Assembly: GCF_041242975.1 (NCBI RefSeq)
Contig: NZ_CP162488.1
Span: 3,276,001-3,340,000, forward strand
Source: Xanthomonas sp. DAR 35659
GTDB lineage: Bacteria > Pseudomonadota > Gammaproteobacteria > Xanthomonadales > Xanthomonadaceae
DNA: 64,000 nt
Direction of reading: 5' to 3'
The notes under the pieces are model-generated. The model did no database searches. It was not told the origin of the DNA and was given only the letters and a program-made list of their open reading frames with translations. Below are positions 1 through 10,228 of the stretch, piece after piece. Position 1 is the stretch's first letter, and each line of letters opens with the position of its first letter. Both the position numbers and the translations under genes were made by a program.

Positions 1-432
1 TCACCGCTCGAACTTGGTGGACAGGATGATCGACGACGTGGTGCGTTCCACCCCGTCCACGGCGCCGATGCGGTCGGTCAGCACGTCCATGTCGTTGACG
101 CCCGGGACCACGCCCAGCGCGATCAGGTCGTAGGAGCCGCTGACCGAATGCAGCACGCGCACCTCGTCGATCTCGCGCAGCGCCTTGACCACCGAGGTCA
201 TCTTCTTCGGCAGCACGGTGATCAGGATGTGCGCGCGGATGTGGCCCTGCTCGAAGTCGTCGCGGGTGCGCACGGTGTAGCCGCAGATCACCCCCTCGCG
301 CTCCAGCCGCTCGATCCGGCTCTGCACGGTGGTGCGCGACAGGCCCAGCCGGCGGGCGATCTGCGCGGTGGAGGCGCGGGCGTCCTCGCGCAGCAGCGAG
401 AGCAGGCGTTCGTCGGAAGCGGTGATCTTCAT
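1..432 (-). CDS. Lrp/AsnC family transcriptional regulator
   Basis: A 143-aa protein with the two-part Lrp/AsnC layout: an N-terminal winged helix-turn-helix (about residues 5-55, with LGLSRTTVQSRIERLEREG as recognition region) and a C-terminal RAM/AsnC ligand-binding domain (about residues 65-143, with VSGSYDLIALGV). The frame stays open far upstream, but the ATG at 432 gives the normal family length and starts with the typical MKITASDERLLSLL. It is transcribed divergently from the class III aminotransferase at 562, with 129 bp between them holding a perfect palindrome. The likely role is amino-acid-responsive control of the aminotransferase and of itself; the effector is unknown. The family call is firm; the regulon is inferred from the divergent layout. 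Confidence 0.93.
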   Translation of the reverse strand: MKITASDERLLSLLREDARASTAQIARRLGLSRTTVQSRIERLEREGVICGYTVRTRDDFEQGHIRAHILITVLPKKMTSVVKALREIDEVRVLHSVSGSYDLIALGVVPGVNDMDVLTDRIGAVDGVERTTSSIILSTKFER

Positions 433-443
433 ATGCGCGGCGG

Positions 444-464
444 ATTTCGTCGAATCGACGAAAT
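444..464. promoter_or_regulatory. Perfect 21-bp palindrome, candidate Lrp/AsnC operator
   Basis: The sequence reads atttcgtcg-aat-cgacgaaat, a perfect 9+3+9 inverted repeat starting 12 bp upstream of the regulator's start codon. Lrp-family dimers bind imperfect palindromes of about 15 bp, often in their own divergent promoters. Position and symmetry make this the best operator candidate; binding is inferred. Confidence 0.6.
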
Positions 465-490
465 TATCCGATTTCCTGCACAAATCAACT

Positions 491-519
491 CTGCCAATCG
501 ACGATCCGGTCCCGATAAT
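491..519 (+). promoter_or_regulatory. Possible sigma-70 promoter of the aminotransferase
   Basis: A -10-like gataat at 514-519 lies 17 bp downstream of ctgcca at 491-496, a 4/6 match to the -35 consensus. It is about 40 bp upstream of the aminotransferase start and downstream of the palindrome. Weak evidence, based on pattern matching only. Confidence 0.35.
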
Positions 520-561
520 AGAAGGTCTATCGAAAAACGCCCCGCCACCAGGAGATCCCGC

Positions 562-2058
562 ATGACCGTACTCGGCCCCCTCGCCCCGCTGCGCGCCCAT
601 GCCGGCGAACGCCTGACCACCGGCCTGGACGACGCCAGCATCGCGCGCCTGGCCGCCTCGCACCCGCAACTGGACGCGGCGATCGAGGCCGCCGCGGCCG
701 AGCATGCGCGCCTGCGGCAGGAATTCGCCGACCTGCTCGACCTGGACGAGCGCGAGCAGATCCGCACGCTGCAGGCCGGTTTCGTCAATTTCTACGCCGA
801 CGACGCGGTGACACCGTACGTGGCGCTGGCCGCGCGCGGACCATGGGTGGTCACCCTGAAGGGCGCGGTGCTGTACGACGCCGGCGGCTACGGCATGCTC
901 GGCTTCGGCCACACCCCGGACGCGGTGCTGGAGGCGATGGCGCGCCCGCAGGTAATGGCCAACGTGATGACCCCGAGCGTGTCGCAGCTGCGCTTCGAGC
1001 GCGCCCTACGCGCGGAGATCGGGCACCGCCGCGGCGGCTGTCCGTACGCGAAGTTCATGTGCCTCAACTCCGGCTCGGAGGCGGCCGGCCTGGCCGCGCG
1101 CATCGCCGATATCAACGCCAAGCTGCAGACCGACCCGGGCGCGCGCCATGCCGGCGCGAAGATCAAGCGCCTGGTGGTCAAGGGCAGCTTCCACGGCCGC
1201 ACCGACCGTCCGGGCCTGTATTCCGATTCCAGCCGCAAGGCCTATCTGCAGCATCTGGCCAGCTACCGCGGCGAGGATTCGCTGATCGCGATCGCACCGT
1301 ACGACGTGGACGCGCTGCGCCGCGCGTTCGCCGAGGCCGAGCAAAATGGCTGGTTCATCGAAGCGGTGTTCCTGGAACCGGTGATGGGCGAAGGCGATCC
1401 CGGTCGCGCCCTGCCGCCGGCGTTCTATGCCGCCGCGCGCGAACTCACCCGCGCCCACGGCAGCGTGCTGCTGGTCGACTCGATCCAGGCCGGCCTGCGC
1501 GCGCACGGCGTGCTGTCGGTGGTGGACTATCCCGGCTTCGAGCAACTCGAGGCGCCGGACATGGAGACCTATTCGAAGGCGCTCAACGCCGCGCAGTACC
1601 CGTTGTCGGTGCTGGCGGTGACCGAGCATGCGGCGCAGCTGTACCGCAAGGGCACCTACGGCAACACCATGACCAGCAACCCGCGCGCGCTGGACGTGGC
1701 CACCGCCACCCTGGCGCAGCTGACCCCGCAGGTGCGCGCCAACATCCGCGAGCGCGGCGTGGAGGCGGTGCAGAAGCTGGAGAAGCTCAAGGCCGAACTC
1801 GGCGGCCTGATCACCCAGGTGCAGGGCACCGGGCTACTGTTCTCCTGCGCGCTGGCGCCGCAGTTCAAGTGCTACGGCGCCGGCTCCACCGAGGAATGGC
1901 TGCGCCAGCATGGGGTCAACGTGATCCACGGCGGCGAGAACTCGCTGCGCTTCACCCCGCATTTCGGCATGGATGGCGAGGAACTGGACCTGCTGGTCGG
2001 CTTGATCGGGCGTGCCCTGCGCGAAGGTCCGCGGCTGGCCCAGGCCGCGGCCGCGTAA
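562..2058 (+). CDS. Class III PLP-dependent aminotransferase (lysine 6-/omega-transaminase-like)
   Basis: A 498-aa fold-type I aminotransferase. The ATG at 562 follows an aggag ribosome site at 550-554; upstream extension of the frame is antisense to the regulator. Visible class III marks are the cofactor phosphate loop NSGSEAAGLAAR (about residues 170-182), the substrate-side KGSFHGRT, the pyridine-nitrogen aspartate in LLVDSIQAG (Asp306) and the Schiff-base lysine in YSKALNAAQYP (Lys339). The usual DEVQ/SKALGGG-type motifs are altered here (DSIQ, SKALNAAQ), so the substrate cannot be read with confidence. Divergence from an Lrp/AsnC gene suggests amino-acid catabolism, with L-lysine or another omega-amine donor as candidates. 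Cytoplasmic; no signal peptide. Confidence 0.85.
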   Translation: MTVLGPLAPLRAHAGERLTTGLDDASIARLAASHPQLDAAIEAAAAEHARLRQEFADLLDLDEREQIRTLQAGFVNFYADDAVTPYVALAARGPWVVTLKGAVLYDAGGYGMLGFGHTPDAVLEAMARPQVMANVMTPSVSQLRFERALRAEIGHRRGGCPYAKFMCLNSGSEAAGLAARIADINAKLQTDPGARHAGAKIKRLVVKGSFHGRTDRPGLYSDSSRKAYLQHLASYRGEDSLIAIAPYDVDALRRAFAEAEQNGWFIEAVFLEPVMGEGDPGRALPPAFYAAARELTRAHGSVLLVDSIQAGLRAHGVLSVVDYPGFEQLEAPDMETYSKALNAAQYPLSVLAVTEHAAQLYRKGTYGNTMTSNPRALDVATATLAQLTPQVRANIRERGVEAVQKLEKLKAELGGLITQVQGTGLLFSCALAPQFKCYGAGSTEEWLRQHGVNVIHGGENSLRFTPHFGMDGEELDLLVGLIGRALREGPRLAQAAAA

Positions 2059-2070
2059 GGCGCCGCGACC

Positions 2071-2370
2071 ATGCTGCAGGACGTGGCCGAGGCGATCGCC
2101 CGGCCGCTGTTCGAACTCGTGCTGCAGTTGTTCGGCTACTGGAGCGGCCGCCTGGCGCTGCCGGTGCTGACGTTGGGCCGGATCCGCGCCGAGGCCCGGC
2201 GCGACCAGCCGCCGCGGCGCCCCGGCAAGCGCCGTCACGGCCAACCGCTGTTCTACCGCAACGCCAGCGGCAGCCTGGTCGCCAGCGACGATGCGGTGAT
2301 GTTGGTCGGCCTGGCGTGCTGGGCGCTGCTGGCGCTGGCCGTTTTCATCCTCTATCGGATGGCGCGCTGA
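2071..2370 (+). CDS. Small inner-membrane protein of unknown function
   Basis: A 99-aa ORF starting 12 bp after the aminotransferase stop. It has a hydrophobic N-terminal stretch (about residues 5-35), a basic hydrophilic middle rich in Arg and Pro (40-60), and a clear C-terminal transmembrane helix (about 76-95, with GLACWALLALAVFILY) ending in RMAR. No recognised domain. The tight spacing suggests co-transcription with the aminotransferase. The membrane prediction is direct from hydrophobicity; the function is unknown. Confidence 0.6.
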   Translation: MLQDVAEAIARPLFELVLQLFGYWSGRLALPVLTLGRIRAEARRDQPPRRPGKRRHGQPLFYRNASGSLVASDDAVMLVGLACWALLALAVFILYRMAR

Positions 2371-3052
2371 GGCCCGGGTCGGCGCCGCCGCACGGCAGGC
2401 GCTTGAACAGCGCCACGCCCAGCCGCGCTCCCACGCGCTCCCAGATGCCCGACCTGACGCCCTGGCGCGCCCGGGATCACGCATGACTCGGCCGCCGCCC
2501 CGTCGGGGTGCGTGTGCCCTACCGCGACTCGAAGGCGCGTGAGGCAATCAGCAGCAGCAACCGGCGGATCATTGTCAGGCATCAATTCCGCTCATGACTG
2601 CGATTGAATAACCTCGCTGGTCAGGCGCCGCCACGCTGCACATCATCGCCTTTTCGACGGAGGTGGATGATGCTGGCAAGACGATTCCTGCAGGGCAAGG
2701 GGCTAGCGGCGGCAGCGCTGGCGGCGGCGATGGTGGGCGCGAAAGTGGCGCCTGGCAGGACGAAAACGCTGGCAGCGGCCCCCCAGATCGAACGGCAGGC
2801 GCACGGGCCGCTGTAGCCGGGCTTGCTCGATGGCGCCTGTGCAGCGCTGGCGGGCAGCGCCACGACGAGCGCCTCCCGGCGTACGGCATGATCGGCGGGC
2901 CGGGCGCTGCTGGCTCCGGCCGGCTCGGCGTTCCATCGGATGGCGCACCGAGCGGCGCGCGCCGCGCGCCACGGAGCTGGCCGGCCGGCCGCTACCAGGT
3001 CTGCGCTCACATGGCACTGCGTCCCCTTCGCTTCGGCGTTCCCGGGCGACAC
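2371..3052. other. Intergenic stretch with one possible small ORF
   Basis: This 682-bp GC-rich stretch between the small membrane protein and the secreted esterase holds only one ORF with a credible ribosome site (2670-2816, listed separately). Longer frames crossing it have no start with a ribosome site and look like high-GC artefacts. The esterase promoter presumably lies in its right half, but no convincing -35/-10 pair is visible. Confidence 0.4.
2670..2816 (+). CDS. Possible 48-aa secreted peptide, unknown
   Basis: A short ORF whose ATG at 2670 (alternative 2667) lies 6 nt after a strong ggagg at 2659-2663. The N-terminus has a basic start ([11 protein letters not shown]) followed by an Ala-rich hydrophobic run ([13 protein letters not shown]), like a Sec signal peptide, then about 25 polar residues. 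No family recognised. The ribosome site is the main reason to list it; it could be chance in GC-rich DNA or the remnant of a longer exported protein. Confidence 0.35.
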   Translation: MLARRFLQGKGLAAAALAAAMVGAKVAPGRTKTLAAAPQIERQAHGPL

Positions 3053-3982
3053 ATGAAATTCCTTGCCGTCATGCTGGCCGCGTTCGGCGCGGCATCGGCC
3101 CTGGACGCGCATGCCGCAGCCTGGCAACCCGAGCCCGGACACGTGCAGATCCCCATCTGGCCGGCAACGCCGCCCGACGCGCAGCCGGTGGCAGGGCCGG
3201 AATTCGTCACGACACGCAACATCGTGGCCGGAGGGACGTGGACCGCTGCCGAACGCGTGTCCGTGCCGACGATGACGGTCTATTCGCCGAAGGGGCGCAA
3301 TACCGGCGCCGCCGTGGTGGTGTTTCCGGGAGGCGGTTACTGGGTCCTGGCCATGGATCTGGAAGGCACCGAAGTGTGCGACTGGCTCACCTCGCGCGGC
3401 ATCACCTGCGTGCTGCTGAAGTACCGCGTTCCGGGCGACCGCCAGCAGCCGCAGTCGGGCCCTTACCCGAAGTCAGCGATGGCGTTGCAGGATGCGCAGC
3501 GCACCGTCGGCCTGGTACGCGCACGCGCGGCGCAATGGCAGATCGATCCGCACAAGATCGGCGTGCTGGGCTTCTCGGCCGGCGGGCACCTGGTGGCGGC
3601 GATCAGCACCCATTTCGAGCGCCGGCTCTACCCCCCCGTCGACGCGGCGGACGCGCAGAGTTGCCGCCCGGATTTTGCCGTGGCGCTGTATCCGGGCCAT
3701 CTGTGGATCGACGACGAGAAGTTCGAACTCAACCCGGACGTGCCGGTCAGCGAACGGACGCCACCGACCTTCCTGCTGCATGCCGAAGACGATCCCGTGG
3801 ATGGCATCAACCAATCCCTGGTCTACTACATCGCCTTGAAGAACGCGGGCGTTCCGGTGGAGATGCATCTGTACCCGAACGGCGGCCATGCCTTCGGCCT
3901 GCGCCCGGGCAAATCGCCGATCACCCGCTGGCCGGCGCTGGTGGACACCTGGCTGCACACGATCGGGATGACGCCCCAGTAA
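3053..3982 (+). CDS. Secreted alpha/beta hydrolase (acetylxylan-esterase-like)
   Basis: A 309-aa protein with a Sec signal peptide ([21 protein letters not shown]) and an alpha/beta-hydrolase domain. The oxyanion region is [10 protein letters not shown], the nucleophile elbow is GFSAGGH (Ser175), the acid is in HAEDDPVDG and the histidine in NGGHAFG. This set matches the BD-FAE/acetylxylan-esterase-like group that deacetylates plant polysaccharides. The ATG at 3053 is preferred because the signal peptide begins there; an in-frame ATG at 3011 would add 14 residues. Periplasmic or secreted. The exact ester substrate is not readable; a role in plant cell wall breakdown fits the nearby GH9 cellulase. 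Confidence 0.82.
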   Translation: MKFLAVMLAAFGAASALDAHAAAWQPEPGHVQIPIWPATPPDAQPVAGPEFVTTRNIVAGGTWTAAERVSVPTMTVYSPKGRNTGAAVVVFPGGGYWVLAMDLEGTEVCDWLTSRGITCVLLKYRVPGDRQQPQSGPYPKSAMALQDAQRTVGLVRARAAQWQIDPHKIGVLGFSAGGHLVAAISTHFERRLYPPVDAADAQSCRPDFAVALYPGHLWIDDEKFELNPDVPVSERTPPTFLLHAEDDPVDGINQSLVYYIALKNAGVPVEMHLYPNGGHAFGLRPGKSPITRWPALVDTWLHTIGMTPQ

Positions 3983-4107
3983 GGCCGCCTTCCGCTGTAC
4001 CAGGGTCGGCGCGTCCGCAACCGGGCAACATCCTCGCCGTCGTGCGCAACTGGCGACGCGCGCGCCGGCTGCGGCACACTGTGCGCCTCCCCCTCGCGAG
4101 CGTGCCC

Positions 4108-4740
4108 ATGAAGATCGTCGAAGTCCGCCATCCGCTGGTGCAGCACAAGATCGGCCTGTTGCGCGATGCCGCGCTGAGCACCAAGGGCTTCCGCGAACTG
4201 GTCACCGAGCTGGGCACGCTGCTCGGCTACGAGGCCACCGCCGATCTGGAGACCGAGACCCACACCATGCTGGGCTGGGCCGGCCCGACCCAGGTGCAGC
4301 GCATCGCCGGCGCCAAGATCACCCTGGTGCCGATCCTGCGCGCCGGGCTGGGCATGCTGCCCGGCGTGCTGGCGCTGATTCCCGCGGCGCGGGTCAGCGT
4401 GGTCGGCCTGCAGCGCGACGAGGAGACGCTGCAGCCGGTGCCCTACTTCGAGCGTCTCACCGGGCGCCTGGAGGAGCGCGACGCGCTGATCCTGGACCCG
4501 ATGCTGGCCACCGGCGGCACCCTCATCGCCACCGTGGACATGCTCAAGCGCGCCGGCGCGCGGCGGATCAAGGGCATCTTCCTGGTCGCCGCGCCGGAGG
4601 GGCTCAAGGCGCTGGAGGCGGCGCACCAGGACGTGGAGGTGTACACCGCCGCGATCGACGACCATCTCAACGACAAGGGCTACATCCTGCCTGGCCTCGG
4701 CGACGCCGGCGATCGCATCTTCGGCACCCGGATGGGCTGA
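4108..4740 (+). CDS. upp: Uracil phosphoribosyltransferase
   Basis: A 210-aa protein that matches UPRT throughout. UPRT makes UMP from uracil and PRPP in pyrimidine salvage. Visible marks are [10 protein letters not shown] (PRPP/active-site loop), the PRPP-binding [12 protein letters not shown] (about residues 127-138) and the uracil-binding C-terminus with [12 protein letters not shown]. The length is typical (208-212 aa), and the ATG at 4108 gives the standard [16 protein letters not shown] start. It is single in its transcription unit and convergent with the GH9 gene. Cytoplasmic. Confidence 0.97.
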   Translation: MKIVEVRHPLVQHKIGLLRDAALSTKGFRELVTELGTLLGYEATADLETETHTMLGWAGPTQVQRIAGAKITLVPILRAGLGMLPGVLALIPAARVSVVGLQRDEETLQPVPYFERLTGRLEERDALILDPMLATGGTLIATVDMLKRAGARRIKGIFLVAAPEGLKALEAAHQDVEVYTAAIDDHLNDKGYILPGLGDAGDRIFGTRMG

Positions 4741-4821
4741 GGTTCGCGTGCCCGCCCAGGTGGGGCGAGCGGTCTTCGCTGAGTAGTTCGGGTGTTGGGC
4801 GGATCGGCTTGCGGTGGGTGT

Positions 4822-4848
4822 CTGTCGCGGCTGAAGCCGCTCCTACAG
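4822..4848. repeat. Single GTAG-type REP palindrome
   Basis: A 27-bp copy of the sequence also found as a doublet at 51648-51704. Its core gcggctgaagccgc folds into a small hairpin and it ends in ctcctacag, so the complement starts ctgtaggag. It lies between the convergent upp and GH9 genes. GTAG-class REPs are abundant in Xanthomonadaceae and are mobilised by RAYT transposases; none is seen in this window. Confidence 0.8.
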
Positions 4849-4880
4849 GGGGATTGTGAGGGTGGCTGGCGCCCCCAGGA

Positions 4881-6620
4881 TTAGCGCTGCAAGACCTGCA
4901 GCGCCGCGCTCACGTACACCAGCGGCGCGTTCCAGTTGATCGCCACTTCGTTGGTGGCGTAGCTGCATTCGGCATCCAGGTAGGACAGCGCCGGCAGCGA
5001 CGAGGCGTAGGCGTGCTTGCACTCCTTGGCGTCCTGCTGACCGGGCTGCGGGCCGCCGACCAGCAGGCCAGGCACCGGCGTGGCCACGCCATCGGCGATG
5101 GAGATGCGATGGTGGATGTGCTGCGGCGAACGCGCGCCGATGCCGGTGACGAAGGACAGGCCCAGCGGATTGCGCCCCAGCACGTAGTCCAGCTGCGATT
5201 GCGCGGCCTGCAGATATTCGGGCTTGCGCTGCAGCTGATACGCCTGCACCAGCAGCATCGCCTGGTTCAGCGCGGTGCTGTTGCTGCCCCAGTGGAAGTC
5301 GGACGGCGCCATCGCCACCTTCCATGCCGATTCCTGCCAGACCTGCAGCAGATGCGTGGCCACCGTGTCGATCTCGCGCGCGATGCGCGCCTGGTCCGCA
5401 TGCGCCGTGAGCTGCGCGCGGTGCTGCGCCAGCGACATCCACGCCAGTCCGCCGACCGATCCCCAGCTCGGCACGCTGGCCGGCACGTTGCGCGCCATCG
5501 CCGCGTCGTAGAACGCATCCTCGCCGGTCGCCAGGTACAGCTCGGTCGCCGCCCAGGCGAACTCGTCGTCGAGCTTGGCGTCGTCGTAGCCGCCGGTATG
5601 CACGTCCGCCGGCTGCCGGTAGACCGCGTCCGGATGCGCCTGCGCCCAGGCCCAGGCGCGACGCGACGCCTGCAGCATGCGCGCGGACAGGCCACCGCCG
5701 AAGTGCGCGTCGAACGGCGCGTAGATGCGGCTGGCCTGGGCCATCACCGCGGCGAAGTCGAGCGTGGCCGCGGTGCTCTTCTGGACCACGTAGCGCGGCT
5801 TGCGCGCCTGGTCCGGCATCTGCATGCCGTCGAACTCCAGGTTGGTCAGCTTGTGGTAGACGCCGCCATCGCCCGGATCCTGCATCGCCAGCATCCACTG
5901 CAGGTTCCAGTCGACCTCGCGCAGGATGTCCGGCACGCCGTCGCCGCTCTCGGGAATGCCTTCCTTGTGCGCGGCGAAATAGGCCGGAAACTGCTCGTAG
6001 GCGGCCAGCAACGTGTACACGGTGATGCCGGAATTGACCACGTACTTGTTGTAGTCGCCGGCGTCGTACCAGCCCTTCGGCGCGGAGATCACGCTGCCGG
6101 CGGGACGCCCGGGCGAGGCCGCCGAGGCATGGATCAACACCTGCGTGTCCGGGTGCCCCTCCGCACGCGCGTGGCGACCGGCGTACTCGCCGGGCAGCGC
6201 GGTGCTGGCGCGGTTGAAGTAGTAGGCCTTCAGCGCCGCGCGCGTCACCGCCACATAGGCGTCGTCGCCGATGGCGAAGCCGTCCGATGGCGGCAGGCCT
6301 TCCACGCGCAGGCGATAGCGGCCCGGCGTGCGCAAGGCGGAGAAGTCGGCGATGCGCACCGTCTGCTGCGCCGGCGCCCAGGTGGCCGCGGCGCCCAGTG
6401 TGCCGCGCAACACCACCTCGCCCGAGTCCTCGCGCTCGACCGCGAACGCATCGCCGTGGCCATCGGGCACCACCGCGAGCTTGCTGGCGGCCGGCAGGTA
6501 GCCGACCTGGTTGAGCCGGATCGGCGGCATGGCGGCTTCCTCCTCCGAGCGCGAGGCGCAGCCGCCGACGACGAGACAGGCCAGGAGCAGGCAACGCAGG
6601 GCGGAGGTCATCGAGTTCAT
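4881..6620 (-). CDS. Glycoside hydrolase family 9 cellulase, lipoprotein
   Basis: A 579-aa protein with a lipoprotein signal (lipobox LVVGGC, Cys21), an N-terminal Ig-like CelD_N domain (about residues 33-120, starting IRLNQVGYLP) and a GH9 (alpha/alpha)6 catalytic domain. Catalytic signs are DAGDYNKY (Asp186 and Asp189, base/nucleophile-water pair), SPQHIHHR (substrate-binding His/Arg) and the acid Glu558 in NEVAINWNAP. GH9 enzymes hydrolyse beta-1,4-glucan by inversion. The length is usual for the Ig-GH9 type. Expected as a lipid-anchored periplasmic or surface enzyme acting on cellodextrins. It is convergent with upp and has its own unit. The start at 6620 is chosen for the intact lipoprotein signal; Met4 is an alternative. 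Confidence 0.93.
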   Translation of the reverse strand: MNSMTSALRCLLLACLVVGGCASRSEEEAAMPPIRLNQVGYLPAASKLAVVPDGHGDAFAVEREDSGEVVLRGTLGAAATWAPAQQTVRIADFSALRTPGRYRLRVEGLPPSDGFAIGDDAYVAVTRAALKAYYFNRASTALPGEYAGRHARAEGHPDTQVLIHASAASPGRPAGSVISAPKGWYDAGDYNKYVVNSGITVYTLLAAYEQFPAYFAAHKEGIPESGDGVPDILREVDWNLQWMLAMQDPGDGGVYHKLTNLEFDGMQMPDQARKPRYVVQKSTAATLDFAAVMAQASRIYAPFDAHFGGGLSARMLQASRRAWAWAQAHPDAVYRQPADVHTGGYDDAKLDDEFAWAATELYLATGEDAFYDAAMARNVPASVPSWGSVGGLAWMSLAQHRAQLTAHADQARIAREIDTVATHLLQVWQESAWKVAMAPSDFHWGSNSTALNQAMLLVQAYQLQRKPEYLQAAQSQLDYVLGRNPLGLSFVTGIGARSPQHIHHRISIADGVATPVPGLLVGGPQPGQQDAKECKHAYASSLPALSYLDAECSYATNEVAINWNAPLVYVSAALQVLQR

Positions 6621-6889
6621 CCGCCGATACTCGCCGGCCACGATGACCGCTGCAAGCGCCGGCCAGCGGGCTTTCAGCCGCCAGCCGGAATGCGGCACGC
6701 GTCGGCGATGCCGATGGCGCGCGCGCTGCTCCGGCCGATGCGCAAGGACGCGGACGACCACCATCGAAGGGGCGAGCACGCGCTCGGCCTGGCGTCGACA
6801 CTTCATCGATCCGCGCCGCGCGGCTGGGCCCGAGCGCACGCCGGCGAGCGCGGCGCCTCGCAGCACCGCCTATGGAAGGCCGACGCGAC

Positions 6890-7804
<915 letters not shown>

Positions 7805-7808
7805 GGCA

Positions 7809-7838
7809 GGGATCGGGGATTCGGGAATGGGGATTCGA
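7809..7838. repeat. Dispersed intergenic motif, copy 1
   Basis: The spacer between ggt and the MBL gene holds the words ggggattcgggaatgggg and gattcg. The same wording recurs near 46985-47012, and reverse-complemented near 49281-49307. It appears to be a short low-complexity intergenic repeat. Confidence 0.5.
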
Positions 7839-7847
7839 ACACGCGCA

Positions 7848-9596
7848 TCACCGCGCCGGCGCGGTCAGCAGCACTTCGGCGCTGCCGACCTCGTTGCGCG
7901 GATCGCTGCCGCCGCTGAGCACGTTGCGGCGCTTGTCCCATTCCACCGTCTGCAGGTTGCCCCACACGTGGCTGGAACCCCGCCCGCCCTCGGCGCTGTC
8001 GCCCGGCAGTTCGAGCGTATGCCCCATCGCCTGCAGGCCCTTGGCGGTGGCCGCGTCGAAGGCGCCGGTCTCGGCCTCGATCACGTCCGGCAGCCACTGG
8101 TGGTGGTAGCGCGGCAGCGCGGCGACCTGCTGCGCGCCCAGGCCGTCGTCGTAGCCGAGGATGCCCAGCAACACCATGGTGATGATGCGGCTGCCGCCCG
8201 GCGTGCCGAGCACGATGGTCTTGTCGGCGTTCTCCATGAAGGTCGGCGTCATCGAGCTGAGCGGGCGCTTGCCCGGCTTGGGCGCGTTGGCTTCGTAGCC
8301 CATCACCCCGAACGCGTTGGGCGTGCCGGGCTTGAGCGCGAAGTCGTCCATCTCGTCGTTGAGCAGCACGCCGGTGCCCTTGGGGATCAGCCCGGAGCCG
8401 AACAGCAGGTTCACCGTCTGCGTGGCGCCGACGCGGTTGCCCTCGCCGTCGATGATCGAGAAGTGCGTGGTCTCGTCGTCTTCCAGCGGGGTCGGCTGGC
8501 CCGACAGCAGGTCGCTGGGCGTGGCCTTCTCCGGATTGATGGTCGAGCGCAGGCCCACCGCGTAGTCCTTGCTCAGCAGGATCCGCTGCGGCACGTGGGT
8601 GAAATCCGGATCGCCGAGGAAGAAGGTGCGGTCGCGGTAGGCGCGGCGCATCGCCTCCACCACCAGGTGGGTGCGGTGCACCGGGTCCATCGTCTTCAGA
8701 TCGTAGCCTTCCAGGATCTGCAGAATGCTGGCCAGGGCGATGCCGCCGGAGGACGGCGGCGGCGCGGTGGTGAGGGTCCAGCCCTTGTAGTCGAACCGGA
8801 TCGGGGTGCGCTGCTTGACCGTGTAGCTGGCCAATTCCTCGGCGGTCCAGTGCCCGCCGGCCTGCTTCACGCCCGCCAGCAGCTTCTTGGCGGTGGCGCC
8901 ACGGTAGAAGCCGTCGAAGCCCTTGTCGGCCAGCAGTTGCAGCGTGTTCGCCAGTTCCGGCTGCTTGAACAGGTCGCCTTCGGCGATCGGCTTGCCGTTG
9001 CGCAGATACACCTCGCGGGTACCGGGATAGCGCTCCATCACCTTGCGTCGCGACTGATACCCCTCGGCCATGCGCCGGTAGACCGGGAAACCCTCGCGGG
9101 CGATGCGGATCGCCGGCGCCAAGGATTGGCGCAGCGGCAGCCGGCCGTGCTTGGTCGCCAGTTCCACCAGCGCGGCCGGCAGGCCGGGAATGCCGGCCGA
9201 CCAGGGGCCGTTGACCGAACGGTCGCGGTCCAGCGCGCCCTTGGCGTCCAGGTACTTGTCCGCGGTGGCCGATTCCGGCGCCACCTCGCGCGCATCCAGC
9301 ATCACGTCCTTGCCGGTGCTGGCATCGTGCAGCAGGAAGAAGCCGCCGCCGCCCAGGCCGGAACTGATCGGTTCGACCACCGACAGCGTCGAGGACACCG
9401 CCACCGCGGCGTCGAACGCATTGCCGCCCTCGCGCAGGACCTGCAGGCCGGCCTCGGTGGCCAGGCGGTGGCCGCTGGCGACGGCGGCGCCGGGCGGATG
9501 CGCGGCGACGGGCGCGGCGGCAGGCGGCGCCTCGGCCCATGCGGGCGGCGCCAGGACCAGGGCGAGCAGAAGCACGCGGCGGATGAGGATGCTCAT
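7848..9596 (-). CDS. ggt: Gamma-glutamyltransferase
   Basis: A 582-aa periplasmic Ntn-hydrolase precursor with a Sec signal ([21 protein letters not shown]). It would cleave itself before the catalytic threonine in [11 protein letters not shown] (Thr376) to form large and small subunits. Other family marks are [20 protein letters not shown], the oxyanion/substrate residues in PLSSMTPT and the C-terminal GTPGGSRI loop. It hydrolyses or transfers gamma-glutamyl groups from glutathione and related peptides. The ATG at 9596 overlaps the ferredoxin stop by 4 nt (ATGA), so translation is probably coupled; the longer upstream frame is rejected because the signal peptide starts here. Confidence 0.95.
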   Translation of the reverse strand: MSILIRRVLLLALVLAPPAWAEAPPAAAPVAAHPPGAAVASGHRLATEAGLQVLREGGNAFDAAVAVSSTLSVVEPISSGLGGGGFFLLHDASTGKDVMLDAREVAPESATADKYLDAKGALDRDRSVNGPWSAGIPGLPAALVELATKHGRLPLRQSLAPAIRIAREGFPVYRRMAEGYQSRRKVMERYPGTREVYLRNGKPIAEGDLFKQPELANTLQLLADKGFDGFYRGATAKKLLAGVKQAGGHWTAEELASYTVKQRTPIRFDYKGWTLTTAPPPSSGGIALASILQILEGYDLKTMDPVHRTHLVVEAMRRAYRDRTFFLGDPDFTHVPQRILLSKDYAVGLRSTINPEKATPSDLLSGQPTPLEDDETTHFSIIDGEGNRVGATQTVNLLFGSGLIPKGTGVLLNDEMDDFALKPGTPNAFGVMGYEANAPKPGKRPLSSMTPTFMENADKTIVLGTPGGSRIITMVLLGILGYDDGLGAQQVAALPRYHHQWLPDVIEAETGAFDAATAKGLQAMGHTLELPGDSAEGGRGSSHVWGNLQTVEWDKRRNVLSGGSDPRNEVGSAEVLLTAPAR

Positions 9597-9877
9597 GCGG
9601 CGGGGGACTCCTGTGAGTACAACTCGGGATGGTCGCGCTGCAATCGCAGCAACTTGGCCAGCAACTGGGCGTGGCTTTCCGGGATCGCCGGATCCGGGTC
9701 GATGCATTCGACCGGGCACACCACCACGCATTGCGGCTCGTCGAAATGGCCGACGCATTCGGTGCAACGGGCCGGGTCGATCACATAGATCGTCTCGCCC
9801 ATCGCGATGGCCTGATTCGGGCAGGCCGGCTCGCAGACGTCGCAGTTGACGCAGAGCTCGTTGATCTTGAGGGACAT
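9593..9877 (-). CDS. YfhL-type 2[4Fe-4S] ferredoxin
   Basis: A 94-aa ferredoxin with two cluster motifs. The first is compact: CVNCDVCEPACP (residues about 9-20). The second has the insertion typical of the YfhL/Alvin group: CTECVGHFDEPQCVVVCP. It would carry two [4Fe-4S] clusters and act as a low-potential cytoplasmic electron carrier. Its association with coaD (one gene away) is a common gammaproteobacterial arrangement. It overlaps ggt by 4 nt downstream. Family certain; the redox partner is unknown. Confidence 0.95.
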   Translation of the reverse strand: MSLKINELCVNCDVCEPACPNQAIAMGETIYVIDPARCTECVGHFDEPQCVVVCPVECIDPDPAIPESHAQLLAKLLRLQRDHPELYSQESPAA

Positions 9878-10228
9878 GTGGCGCTATTCGGCACTGACCG
9901 GTGCAGTTTACCGGATCGGGGCGAGGCAGCCCCGCGAAGGGGGCGCCGTGGCGCGGAACGCTGTATCGCCGCCGCGTCGGAGCGGAGGGGCGGACGGCCT
10001 GCGGCGCGCGACGCCGTGGTCGGCCACGCCTGGCACAGCGGTGGTGGTCACCGCGCGCGGTCTTGGGGATCGACAGGGCCTCGGCAGGAACGTGCGCGCT
10101 TGGCCAGCGACAGAACGCGCCCTCGCGGTGGTCGCAGGGCCCAGGACAGCATCCGCGGCGACCGCCCGTTGCGGGCGGCGCGGGGATCGCGGTGCCGGCG
10201 CGCATCGGCGCGCCGGCACTCGCGTGAC
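9878..10228. other. 351-bp GC-rich spacer, nothing recognised
   Basis: The space between the small lipoprotein gene and the ferredoxin gene is GC-rich, with overlapping frames open on both strands, none with a ribosome site or domain. It probably carries the ferredoxin-ggt promoter, but no clear -35/-10 pair or terminator is visible. Confidence 0.4.

Noticed and set aside
1..912. 303-codon version of the Lrp/AsnC protein
   Set aside because: The extra 160 residues are antisense to the aminotransferase and its promoter. The ATG at 432 gives normal family length.
7848..10205. 785-codon version of gamma-glutamyltransferase
   Set aside because: The extension reads through the ferredoxin gene in another frame; the signal peptide starts at 9596.
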